Shown here one piece after another: positions 8,597 to 16,231 of a stretch of DNA of 64,000 bases. Under the pieces are notes generated by a model. That model had not been told where the DNA came from and ran no database searches. It saw only the letters and a program-made list of their open reading frames with translations. Location of the stretch: assembly GCA_016708025.1 (NCBI GenBank), contig JADJGQ010000002.1, positions 682,001 to 746,000 of the forward strand, read 5' to 3'. Numbering within the stretch: position 1 is the first letter of the stretch; every line of letters begins with the position of its first letter. The translations under genes and the position numbers were made by a program. This DNA is from a bacterium. Lineage in GTDB: Bacteria > Zixibacteria > MSB-5A5 > GN15 > FEB-12.

Positions 8597-8610
8597 TTGA
8601 CTTTAATCAA
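8597..8610. promoter_or_regulatory. FNR/DNR/FixK-type palindrome (site 2)
   Basis: TTGACTTTAATCAA matches TTGAC-N4-ATCAA, one change from a perfect FNR-type palindrome. It is 86 bases from site 1 and about 88 bases upstream of the porin ATG, a plausible place for activation of that gene. The rest of the 294-base divergent intergenic region shows no other clear element. Confidence 0.55.
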
Positions 8611-8697
8611 AGGATTTTCTTCACAAGCTGCCGATTCTCTCCGTCTGGCAGGCTCCGAATTGTCGGATTGGCCAACACTTGTAACGAAAGATCTGAT

Positions 8698-9957
8698 ATG
8701 TATACCAGAACAGTGATTTCCCCATTGATTGCCGCTACGATGCTGTTAGTTTTGGCAGTGACGGCTCAATCTGCCCAAGTCGACCTGAAATTCACCGGCC
8801 AGCTTCGTACGCGTGCCGAGTTCGACAAACGGAATTTTGATTTTGGCAAAGCGAATCAAAGCTACCTCTTGCTCCGCACTCGCGTCGGACTCGAAGCAAC
8901 CGTTGATACCAACACCCACGCCTTCATTCAACTGCAGGACTCCCGCACTGCCGGTGGAACGATCAATGGCACCGCAACGTCCGGACTGACCAACGATGGC
9001 AAAAATGTTGATATCCACCAGGCATACTTGCTGATTGACCGGATCTGGACCAATGGCTCTTCTCTCAAAGTCGGTCGATTTGAGATGAATTTCGGCAACC
9101 AGCGACTCTTTGGCGCAGTTGACTGGCATAATGTCGGCCGTTCCTGGGAGGGCGCGCTCTTTTCGCATACCACTTCGAAACTCAAGCTCTCCGTATTCTG
9201 GCTTAAGCGACTTGAGATGAATAACACCAGCAGCAATCGCGATTTTGATCTTTTCGGCGCGTACGGTACTCTCCCACGCGCCAATATCGACCTCTTTGCG
9301 GTCTACGAACTCGATTCCGACACTTCCGGAATGAATGACGATATCAACCGCCTCGACCGGATCACCTTTGGCAGTTATTTCAAGCGCTCGTTTGGCTCCT
9401 CCGATTTCGAACTGAACGGTGCGATCCAGACCGGTAAGATCGGCGTCTTTGGCGGCGACACGATCGAGCAGGATATCTCCGCTTTCCTCATCACTGCCGA
9501 ACTCGGTCATACGTTTTCGGCCGCGTCCAAACCACGACTTGCAATAGGATTGGACTACGCCTCTGGCGACGAGGACTTGGTCGATTCAACCTTTAAGTCA
9601 TTTGACAATCTCTATTACACCGGCCACAAATTCAGAGGATACATGGATTACTTCCTTTCCTCATCCCGTTCCGGTCTCCTTGATCTTGTCGCCCGTGCGT
9701 CGGTCAAGCCGATAGTAGGGCTGGACATCGCACTCGACGCTCACTATTTTCAATCCGCGGCTGACTACCGGGATATCCACGGAAAGTTGACTACCGATGT
9801 CGGGACTGAGCTCGACCTTTCGCTCACCAGTTCCCGAATCAAAGGGTCACTCCTCGCCGCCGGTCTATCCCTGTTTCTGCCGTCGGAGTCATTCGCCGCG
9901 GCAAATGATCCTGATCCCGGGCTCTGGGGCTATACAACCTTAACGGTCAACTTCTGA
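8698..9957 (+). CDS. Alginate-export-like outer-membrane beta-barrel protein
   Basis: A 419-residue secreted protein. Residues 1-26 form a signal peptide ending ...AVTAQSAQ. The rest has the alternating pattern of a transmembrane barrel (VDLKFTGQLRTRAEFDKRNF, LKVGRFEMNFGNQRLFGAVD) and ends in the aromatic TLTVNF, a typical barrel C-terminus. It resembles the AlgE-like 'alginate export' family often seen beside respiratory genes, where it may act as a porin for nitrite or nitrate. ATG 8698 is chosen because it opens a clean signal peptide; upstream in-frame codons to 8542 lack one. It lies between FNR-type boxes and nrfHA. Confidence 0.82.
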   Translation: MYTRTVISPLIAATMLLVLAVTAQSAQVDLKFTGQLRTRAEFDKRNFDFGKANQSYLLLRTRVGLEATVDTNTHAFIQLQDSRTAGGTINGTATSGLTNDGKNVDIHQAYLLIDRIWTNGSSLKVGRFEMNFGNQRLFGAVDWHNVGRSWEGALFSHTTSKLKLSVFWLKRLEMNNTSSNRDFDLFGAYGTLPRANIDLFAVYELDSDTSGMNDDINRLDRITFGSYFKRSFGSSDFELNGAIQTGKIGVFGGDTIEQDISAFLITAELGHTFSAASKPRLAIGLDYASGDEDLVDSTFKSFDNLYYTGHKFRGYMDYFLSSSRSGLLDLVARASVKPIVGLDIALDAHYFQSAADYRDIHGKLTTDVGTELDLSLTSSRIKGSLLAAGLSLFLPSESFAAANDPDPGLWGYTTLTVNF

Positions 9958-10003
9958 GCGACCGGACGATAGCAACGTATGAACGTGAGTGTGGAGGATG
10001 TCG

Positions 10004-10483
10004 ATGGTTAGACTGACCGGATCGGCACCATTGCAGAAATGGATCGCGGTGATCGCAATCCTCGCCGGGATCCTGATCGGCCTTGGGTTCTTCACCTTCT
10101 ATTACGCGCACGGCGCGTCATATCTCTCCGATGACCCCACGGTCTGCACCAACTGCCATATCATGCGCGAGCATTTTGATTCCTGGCAGAAAGGGAGCCA
10201 CCATGGAGTTGCCATCTGCAACGACTGTCACCTGCCACAGAGCTTCCCCGGCAAATATCTCATCAAAATGGAGAATGGCTGGAGCCACTCACAGAAATTC
10301 ACCATGCAGAACTTCAACGAACCGATCCGCGTTCGCGAACACAATCGCGAGGTGGTCCAGCGTAACTGCCTTCGCTGCCACGCCCAACTGATCTCGGAAT
10401 CGGTCGGCTCGTTCACCCACGCCGATGAACATCAGAACTGCGTTCGGTGCCACCGCGAGGTCGGCCACGGCGCAGCGCATTGA
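10004..10483 (+). CDS. nrfH: Cytochrome c nitrite reductase small subunit NrfH
   Basis: A 159-residue tetraheme quinol dehydrogenase of the NapC/NirT/NrfH family. One N-terminal membrane anchor (about 12-34) is followed by four heme motifs: CTNCH, CNDCH, CLRCH and CVRCH. It oxidises membrane quinol and passes electrons to NrfA in the periplasm. I chose ATG 10004, six bases after GGAGG; ATG 9998 abuts that site and GTG 9989 precedes it. The gene is 11 bases upstream of nrfA with the same polarity, giving a standard nrfHA operon. Confidence 0.93.
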   Translation: MVRLTGSAPLQKWIAVIAILAGILIGLGFFTFYYAHGASYLSDDPTVCTNCHIMREHFDSWQKGSHHGVAICNDCHLPQSFPGKYLIKMENGWSHSQKFTMQNFNEPIRVREHNREVVQRNCLRCHAQLISESVGSFTHADEHQNCVRCHREVGHGAAH

Positions 10484-10494
10484 AAGGATAGATC

Positions 10495-11934
10495 ATGGCT
10501 GAGAAGACCACTCCCTCCAACCGACGGGCACAACTGATCATCGTCGCCCTCGTCGTGCTGTTGGCCATCGCCACCTTCGCGATGATGATGCTGTATCAGA
10601 ATATCTCGCAACGCAAAGATGAAGCTAAACAGGTTGTCTTTCAGGTTGCGGATATCAACGAAGAGACGATCGACCCCAAGGTCTGGGGACAGAATTTCCC
10701 TCGCCAGTTCGACACGTACAAGCGAACTGTCGATACCGCCCGAACCAAACATGGCGGCAGCGAAGCCTTTCAGAAACTCGATGATGACACACGCTGGCGT
10801 GAATTGTTTAACGGCTACGCATTTGGCGTCGACTATCGCGAAGAACGCGGCCATGCATTCATGCTGACCGACCAATTCGACACCGAACGGACCAAGCAGT
10901 TCCGTCAACCCGGCGCCTGCCTGCATTGCCATGCAGCCATTATTCCGGCTTACAAGCAGAAGGGGAAAGAAGCCGGCGTGCCGGATTCCGATACGCTCGC
11001 CCAGATCGCGAAGGGCTTCGAGGTCGTCTGTGCCATGCCCTGGGATAGTGCCAACAAATTGGTCGAACATCCGGTCGTCTGCGCTGATTGTCATGAGCCA
11101 AAATCAATGAATCTCCGCGTCACCCGCCCCGGATTCATCAATGGTATCCGGCGCCTCGCCGAAAGTGGAACCTCTATGCCCCACCTCCCCAGCCTCACCC
11201 GCTGGCAGAACGGCCCCAAAACCGAACCGTATGATCCCAATAAGGAAGCTACTCGCCAGGAGATGCGCTCCTACGTCTGCGGACAGTGCCACGTCGAGTA
11301 TTATTTCAAAGGGAAAGAAAAACTCCTCACCTACCCCTGGCACGAAGGTGTGGCTGTGGAAAATATCGAATCATACTACGACTCTGTGAAACATGTCGAT
11401 TGGACCCACGCTACTTCCGGCGCGCCAGTTCTTAAGGCCCAGCATCCTGAGTTTGAGATGTGGAGCCAGGGAATCCATGCCCGGAGCGGCGTCGCCTGTG
11501 CCGACTGCCACATGCCGTACTACCGCGAAGGCGCTATCAAGATATCCGATCACCATGTGCGGAGCCCGCTTTTGAATATCGCGCGCGCTTGCCAGAACTG
11601 CCACCGTTACCCTGAGTCGGAGATTCTTGCTCGGGCACAGCGTATTCAGGATAAGACCAAGGACGTGATGATCCGCGCCGAGGAAGCTGTGCTTGACCTG
11701 ATTGCGGCCATTGACGCCGCCAGGACCGCCGGAGCCGACTCTGTCTCGCTCGCTCCCGCGCGCAATTTCCATCGCAAGGCACAGTTCCGGCTCGATTTTA
11801 TCGCCGCCGAAAACTCGATGGGATTCCATGCCTCGCAGGAAGCGACCCGTATCCTCGCCGAAGCGATCGACTACGCCCGGCAAGGTTTCAGCGCACTCCC
11901 TGGCAAAGGCGGCTTAAGACGGGCTGAGAAGTAG
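10495..11934 (+). CDS. nrfA: Pentaheme cytochrome c nitrite reductase NrfA
   Basis: A 479-residue periplasmic enzyme reducing nitrite to ammonium with six electrons. An uncleaved-looking N-terminal anchor (about 13-33) precedes five heme motifs: CLHCH (142-146), CADCH (196-200), CGQCH (262-266), CADCH (335-339) and CQNCH (366-370). The first, catalytic, heme is CxxCH rather than the CxxCK of E. coli NrfA, placing it in the known CxxCH branch. Other NrfA hallmarks are KGFEVVCAMPWDSANKLVEH and LLTYPWHEGVAVENIESYYD. The C-terminal helical part (about 375-470) is as expected for dimerisation. Cotranscribed with nrfH. Confidence 0.95.
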   Translation: MAEKTTPSNRRAQLIIVALVVLLAIATFAMMMLYQNISQRKDEAKQVVFQVADINEETIDPKVWGQNFPRQFDTYKRTVDTARTKHGGSEAFQKLDDDTRWRELFNGYAFGVDYREERGHAFMLTDQFDTERTKQFRQPGACLHCHAAIIPAYKQKGKEAGVPDSDTLAQIAKGFEVVCAMPWDSANKLVEHPVVCADCHEPKSMNLRVTRPGFINGIRRLAESGTSMPHLPSLTRWQNGPKTEPYDPNKEATRQEMRSYVCGQCHVEYYFKGKEKLLTYPWHEGVAVENIESYYDSVKHVDWTHATSGAPVLKAQHPEFEMWSQGIHARSGVACADCHMPYYREGAIKISDHHVRSPLLNIARACQNCHRYPESEILARAQRIQDKTKDVMIRAEEAVLDLIAAIDAARTAGADSVSLAPARNFHRKAQFRLDFIAAENSMGFHASQEATRILAEAIDYARQGFSALPGKGGLRRAEK

Positions 11935-11949
11935 GTCTTGGAGAGGTTG

Positions 11950-11980
11950 GGACAGGCACAATCGCATGCTTGGCCTGTCC
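11950..11980 (+). terminator. Stem-loop downstream of nrfA
   Basis: GGACAGGC (11950-11957) pairs with GCCTGTCC (11973-11980) around a 15-base loop, starting 15 bases after the nrfA stop. There is no T run, so it is either a transcript-end stabilising hairpin or a weak terminator. Confidence 0.4.
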
Positions 11981-12002
11981 TGTCCCTGTGGGCTTAATTC
12001 GT

Positions 12003-12037
12003 CAAACATGAATGACAGTGGCTGTGAATCATGTTTG
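12003..12037. repeat. Nested inverted repeat
   Basis: CAAACATGA (12003-12011) pairs perfectly with TCATGTTTG (12029-12037); inside it ACAG pairs with CTGT, giving a symmetric internal loop. It lies in the gap between nrfA and the protease locus. The rest of 11935-12199 shows no gene. Role unknown. Confidence 0.4.
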
Positions 12038-12199
12038 CAGTCAAGGGTCCCGGCAAAGTAGCGCAATACACAGGCGTAATCGTATCGGGTGAATAAATCT
12101 TAACATGAATCGGGGGGCTTTCGTAGCTACCGACTCCCTATATCAAACCCGTCGCCCGCCGAATTGCATACGATGTCTCGCCATTGACCTTCGGTGCGG

Positions 12200-12348
12200 T
12201 TAAGGCAGATTGCCGTTCGTGCCGGAAGGCAGCACCCCAATCGAACTGCCATCGGCGGCTTCTTCGTGCCGTGATCTGTGCTTCTGCCACAGCTCAAAAT
12301 GAGAATAAGTAACGCGATGAGTGCAACGAAAGTGCGTCTCGTGGTCAT
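12200..12348 (-). pseudogene. Decayed duplicate of a lipoprotein N-terminus
   Basis: From ATG 12348 the frame encodes a lipoprotein signal followed by ILSCGRSTDHGTKKPP. This closely resembles SCSKSTDPGTKKPP at the N-terminus of the neighbouring protease-like lipoprotein (start 15088). After KKPP one missing base breaks the similarity. In the shifted frame it continues as DGSSIGVLPSGTNGN and then stops at 12200, matching the paralogue's DNGPIGILLEGADTD. The two DNA segments also share a near-identical core coding for GTKKPP. I read it as the remnant of a duplicated gene start; a short real lipoprotein is less likely. Confidence 0.45.
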
Positions 12349-12406
12349 CCAAGATACTCTCGCAGCTGAGTCAGAACACTTGGTACAATGGTCATTTTGA
12401 CAATCA

Positions 12407-15088
12407 TCATGGCCCGACAAGTAGCGTGATGCTGACATCTACTTCCGCCTCTATTGGCCCCTCATCTATGAGTGTCGTGGCCGCGGTGGCAACACTCGTG
12501 GTTAGTTTCAGCCTATAAACATGATGTTCCGCCAGGGGAAAGAGCAAGTCACTCATCACATATGGCAGGGCATTCACGTCGCTATCAAATTTTGGCAATA
12601 GGAGTCTGGTCTGCGTTGCCGCAACTGATGCCAAAACGGTAGTATCAACAATACTTAGTTCCACAATACAGCGGGCTCGCGGAGTTAGGATCTGATTTGT
12701 GGGCAGTACGGTGCCGTCAACTACGAGTGTGAAAGGCATGCCGCTCGATCCACCTGCCAGTGCGAAGTCTACCGAACTTTCAGCTCCGGCCCCGCTACTT
12801 ACATGGAACTGGCATCCTGACGAAGTTGACGTGGGTGGCGTAGCGGTGGCGCTGCTGCTCAAAAATGCCGCACCTCCTACACTTAGACTCGTGCTTCCAC
12901 CGCTGGCGCCAAGATTGGAAGCGCTCTCAGCATCGGATGTGAATCGAAACCCGCCTGGACCTTTACACCAAATACCGATGTAGGATTGAACGGAGTCTCT
13001 GTATTCATCGAGATCGGTGGACAAGCTCCCGCTAAAGCTCGAATCTGCATTGTGGATACCCAAAGCTGGTACCCCAGAGTACACATAAATGAATGTTGAA
13101 TCGTGCCCCGTCCAGAACGGCGTACAGGACACGCCCAACAACTCGTTACGCAAGGAGTCATTCCCGGTATACAACGCTGTGAAGGCGTAATAGCTCAGAA
13201 TATCACGGTCAGTCACGGCCCTTTCATCCAAGGTCGTGTCGTTTGGGCTGGGAGCATCACACGGTGTCACCGATACCGTCGAATACGCCGGCGGAGTGTT
13301 GATATCCAAGTCAAACGGCGCGGTCGAGGATGTCAGCATCGTGTCACCTGTGAACCCGTCACCGTTCAGATCAAACCGCGAATGGTCTCTCGTCCACAGT
13401 GGACTCACAGCGCCACGGCTCGCCTCGTAGTAGAGAATCGAGTCAAGGATCATCTGCAGATCCTTTTCGTCAAACTTGTTGTTGCTCCCCATATTGCCAC
13501 TTCCATCCGCAACATCAAGTAAGGTCAGACGGACGTCGGCGGAGGCCATTGAGTGATCTACCGACAACACCGCCTTGTACGCATCTATCCACTTGCCATT
13601 ATAGCAGTTGATAATTGTGGCCTTAGTCTCATCGACCGAGAGCGATGGTGACAGCGCCCACAGCCACCCCGCCAATGCCGCCACCTGAGGCGCGGCGAAC
13701 GACGTCCCCTCGTAGCTCCCCTGCCAGGCTACATCGGTTCCCGGACCGCAAACGCCATCCCCCATAAGACACGGAAGAGTCACGTTCTCGCCGATCATCC
13801 GAACATCCGCAGGACCGCTTGAGAAGCTTGACAGATTACCGCTCCAATCGGAAGAACCTACCGTGATCACATTGTGGAGTTTCGTCGCATACGTGCCCCC
13901 ATTGACAATCGCCTGTGCAAACAGGGTTGTCAACGCGGTGCTGTCTGCGGGTGTCACCTCCGTCCCCTGTAGCATCTGAAACGGATTGTCAAACCGTGCG
14001 GTCAAGGTAAACGGTGAGTTATAGTCTGCGTTGGGTTGGGCCGGTGAGAACAATCCGCTGTTCCCCGATGACTGCGTGTGCAGGAAGTCGCCTTGTCTCA
14101 GGGCCACGAGAGAGCGCCAGTAGAATGCGTGCTCGATGCGCTGGCGCTTGGGGAAGCGAGTGAAGTCTCCGCTATAACCCCAACTGGTATTTAGAATGAA
14201 TTTGCCGGAATAAGGCAGGCGGGAGGCAAGATCAGTCAGAATTGCCATCCAGGAGCCAAGCCCACCCATCCCATAGCAAGGGAGGCGAAGAAGGTTGGCC
14301 GTATCGGCAAATGCGCCGGTTGACCCGATATCGTCATAGCGAGCGCCGATCGTACCGGCGACAGCAAAGCCGTGGTTCCCTTCAACATTACCCAGACTAT
14401 CGAATAGTGTGTCAGCCGTGGCGGAGCCGGCCACAAATGTCTGTGCCGGTATCTCCGGGTGAGCAACCAACCGTCCGAAATCATCTGCCACCATGATTGT
14501 CACCGGGGAATGAAGTGCGGCGACTCGTTCTCTCAGATTCCACGCCGCGGGGAATTTAGCCTCCTCAAGAGGAGTAATCCGGATATTGGCCGGGAAGCCG
14601 GGGGCCACATCACCGTCGTTGCCGGCGGTCGGATCAAAGCACGGATACGCCGACAGGAACCCACCGGATGCGACCAGCGTGGAACAAACAACCTCGGCCT
14701 GACCAACGGAGGTCAGAGCAGGCACCACCAACTCCGTGAACATCAAACCCGCCCGCATACAACTGATCTTGGCCCCAACATTATTCAGGGCTGTGTTGAC
14801 TTCACCAACAGTTGCACCAGGATTGATGACTGCCTCGAGCCGTGTGGTGACAAAGTCCCCATCCCATTCATCCTCGGGTACGGCGAAAGGGCCGTGATTA
14901 CTGGTTCCCGATAAGGCGGAGTCGGTATCTGCACCTTCCAGTAGAATGCCGATCGGCCCGTTATCTGGCGGCTTCTTCGTGCCCGGATCAGTGCTCTTGC
15001 TGCAACTGAAGGTGAGAAGGCTGAGTGTGGCTAAAAAGATGAAAAAGTATCTTGCTGGACGTTCTGAAATGCATGTCAAAAAAGACAT
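12407..15088 (-). CDS. Subtilisin-like serine protease lipoprotein
   Basis: An 893-residue secreted S8-family protease. Cys29 follows a lipoprotein signal (LLTFSC), so it is probably anchored in the envelope. The catalytic triad is visible as Asp202 (VADDFG), His239 (GNHGFAVAG) and Ser463 (GTSFAAPQVA), with the oxyanion Asn300 in LNTSWGYSG. A prodomain-like segment precedes it (about 75-155). After the protease domain comes a dockerin-like calcium-binding stretch (about 520-590; KFDEKDLQMILDSI, RFDLNGDGFTGD). A beta-rich C-terminal half is of unknown fold. The start is supported by the signal peptide; the ribosome site is weak. A 35-base repeat lies upstream. Confidence 0.85.
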   Translation of the reverse strand: MSFLTCISERPARYFFIFLATLSLLTFSCSKSTDPGTKKPPDNGPIGILLEGADTDSALSGTSNHGPFAVPEDEWDGDFVTTRLEAVINPGATVGEVNTALNNVGAKISCMRAGLMFTELVVPALTSVGQAEVVCSTLVASGGFLSAYPCFDPTAGNDGDVAPGFPANIRITPLEEAKFPAAWNLRERVAALHSPVTIMVADDFGRLVAHPEIPAQTFVAGSATADTLFDSLGNVEGNHGFAVAGTIGARYDDIGSTGAFADTANLLRLPCYGMGGLGSWMAILTDLASRLPYSGKFILNTSWGYSGDFTRFPKRQRIEHAFYWRSLVALRQGDFLHTQSSGNSGLFSPAQPNADYNSPFTLTARFDNPFQMLQGTEVTPADSTALTTLFAQAIVNGGTYATKLHNVITVGSSDWSGNLSSFSSGPADVRMIGENVTLPCLMGDGVCGPGTDVAWQGSYEGTSFAAPQVAALAGWLWALSPSLSVDETKATIINCYNGKWIDAYKAVLSVDHSMASADVRLTLLDVADGSGNMGSNNKFDEKDLQMILDSILYYEASRGAVSPLWTRDHSRFDLNGDGFTGDTMLTSSTAPFDLDINTPPAYSTVSVTPCDAPSPNDTTLDERAVTDRDILSYYAFTALYTGNDSLRNELLGVSCTPFWTGHDSTFIYVYSGVPALGIHNADSSFSGSLSTDLDEYRDSVQSYIGIWCKGPGGFRFTSDAESASNLGASGGSTSLSVGGAAFLSSSATATPPTSTSSGCQFHVSSGAGAESSVDFALAGGSSGMPFTLVVDGTVLPTNQILTPRARCIVELSIVDTTVLASVAATQTRLLLPKFDSDVNALPYVMSDLLFPLAEHHVYRLKLTTSVATAATTLIDEGPIEAEVDVSITLLVGP

Positions 15089-15111
15089 AGGATTGTCACC
15101 TACACAAAAGT

Positions 15112-15146
15112 TAATTACTGATTCAGGACTCCGCTATCCGAAATGT
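15112..15146. repeat. 35-base direct repeat, copy A
   Basis: This copy differs at only two of 35 positions from copy B at 15910-15944; the core GGACTCCGCTATCCGAAATG is identical. Copy A lies 24-58 bases upstream of the protease start on the minus strand, which is promoter distance. Confidence 0.7.
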
Positions 15147-15188
15147 GATTCCGAATTTGGGCTTTGTCCGCACTTAACAAGTGCGAGA

Positions 15189-15647
15189 TCAGCTCCTCAG
15201 TGCGCGGGGAAAGAGCACATTGTTCTCTAAGTGAATATGCACGTGCAGCGACTGCTCAAGTGCTTCGAGGCCATGCCACAGAGCCCGCCAGGTGTTGCAG
15301 GCCTGAGCCGGTACCTCATAGTTGTCAGTCAACTCGCGCAGGTATCGGAGGGCTGTCCCAACTGAAGCGTGCTCATCTTCCATTACAGAAATCGGACCAG
15401 CAGTCGCAGCACCGCGACCGGCCAGTATCATCGGGAAAAGAATCTTCTCTTCCTTTCCCATGTGACTCTGCAATTCCGCCTTAACAGCGTCATACACAGC
15501 AACCAACTCAGACAATCGTTGGGGATCTTTGTCACCGTGCACTTCCAGTACTTTGGCGGCCATGCGCTCCAAACGCGGCAGTTCCTCGTCAAGCGGACGA
15601 TGATACGTTTCAAGAATGTGGTTAATCAGTTCATTGAGTGGCGCCAT
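15189..15647 (-). CDS. RIC (ScdA/YtfE) hemerythrin domain, 3' part of a split gene
   Basis: This 152-residue frame holds the di-iron hemerythrin domain of the repair-of-iron-centres protein. Candidate ligands are H10/H16 (NHILETYH), H62 with E66/E67 (SHMGKEEKILFPMI), H89/H90-region in VMEDEHASV and the C-terminal HVHIHLENNVLFPRA. RIC proteins repair Fe-S clusters damaged by NO and oxidative stress. The N-terminal ScdA domain is encoded in another frame just upstream, overlapping by 22 bases. Reading upstream in this frame gives GEHRWDMAPLNELI, the normal RIC junction, so the full gene appears broken by a one-base indel. If real, the part could start at ATG 15647. Confidence 0.85.
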   Translation of the reverse strand: MAPLNELINHILETYHRPLDEELPRLERMAAKVLEVHGDKDPQRLSELVAVYDAVKAELQSHMGKEEKILFPMILAGRGAATAGPISVMEDEHASVGTALRYLRELTDNYEVPAQACNTWRALWHGLEALEQSLHVHIHLENNVLFPRALRS

Positions 15648-15859
15648 GTCCCAGCGGTGCTCACCTCTTCAGTTGACACCAACTCCTGCGCGATCTCATC
15701 GATGATCCGGTTCACTTCTAGACGTTTCTCCGCACAGACTGCTTTGAGGGGCCGTCCACCACCACAACAGAAGTCGATGCCATACCGCGCAAATACGCGA
15801 GTAGCCAGCGGGTGTTCGGTGGCGAGAGCTGCTACTGTTGCTTCTGCGGAAATCGTCAT
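15626..15859 (-). CDS. RIC (ScdA/YtfE) N-terminal domain, 5' part of a split gene
   Basis: A 77-residue frame matching the ScdA N-terminal domain: TVAALATEHPLATRVFARYG followed by the signature IDFCCGGGRPL (Cys31, Cys32) and Cys42. The frame ends in ...STAGTWRHSMN at a TGA that cuts across the start of the hemerythrin domain. The last residues VSTAGTWRHSMN are not RIC-like, whereas the overlapping frame is, placing the shift near bases 15650-15670. Start ATG 15859 follows AAAGGAAAAGA, a good ribosome site. It is either a frameshift mutation or assembly error in one RIC gene, or two coupled genes. Confidence 0.85.
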   Translation of the reverse strand: MTISAEATVAALATEHPLATRVFARYGIDFCCGGGRPLKAVCAEKRLEVNRIIDEIAQELVSTEEVSTAGTWRHSMN

Positions 15860-15909
15860 TTCTTTTCCTTTATAGAATCCATACGGCGTTGCCGTTTGGT
15901 TCTCTGTGC

Positions 15910-15944
15910 TAATTGCTGATTTAGGACTCCGCTATCCGAAATGT
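15910..15944. repeat. 35-base direct repeat, copy B
   Basis: Second copy of the repeat at 15112-15146, same orientation, two mismatches. It lies 51-85 bases upstream of the RIC start on the minus strand. Sharing by two genes in the same direction suggests a common promoter or regulator site, or a duplicated intergenic segment. The remaining gap up to 16178 shows no gene. Confidence 0.7.
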
Positions 15945-16178
15945 TGCCTTGAAAAATGCCGCTTCTCTGGGAGTTTCGACGGCCGTACGATAATATAGAC
16001 CTATTCTGTCCAAAGCACAAGCCCAAATACTGACGGTTTTTTCCTTGGTTTTTTGGAGAGATTGGATGTCTTGAAATGCAAGGAGTTATCTATGTCGTAC
16101 TGTTCTTCGCATGTCGGTCGACTATAAGAGGAATTGCTGCGGAGTACATTACCAGCGGGAGAAGCGCTTGAATAAAGA

Positions 16179-16209
16179 CGGTCGCCGCAGATCATGTCCG
16201 CGGCGACCG
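16179..16209 (-). terminator. Intrinsic terminator of the dockerin-tailed gene
   Basis: CGGTCGCCGC (16179-16188) and GCGGCGACCG (16200-16209) form a 10-bp stem with an 11-base loop. On the minus strand it is followed by TCTTTATT, 23 bases after the stop of the gene ending at 16232. Confidence 0.65.
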
Positions 16210-16231
16210 TGGGAACCAAAGAGAAAAGGAA

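Noticed and set aside
13103..13522. 139-residue plus-strand frame inside the protease gene
   Set aside because: It is opposite a protein with a complete S8 triad and has Arg/Val-rich shadow composition.
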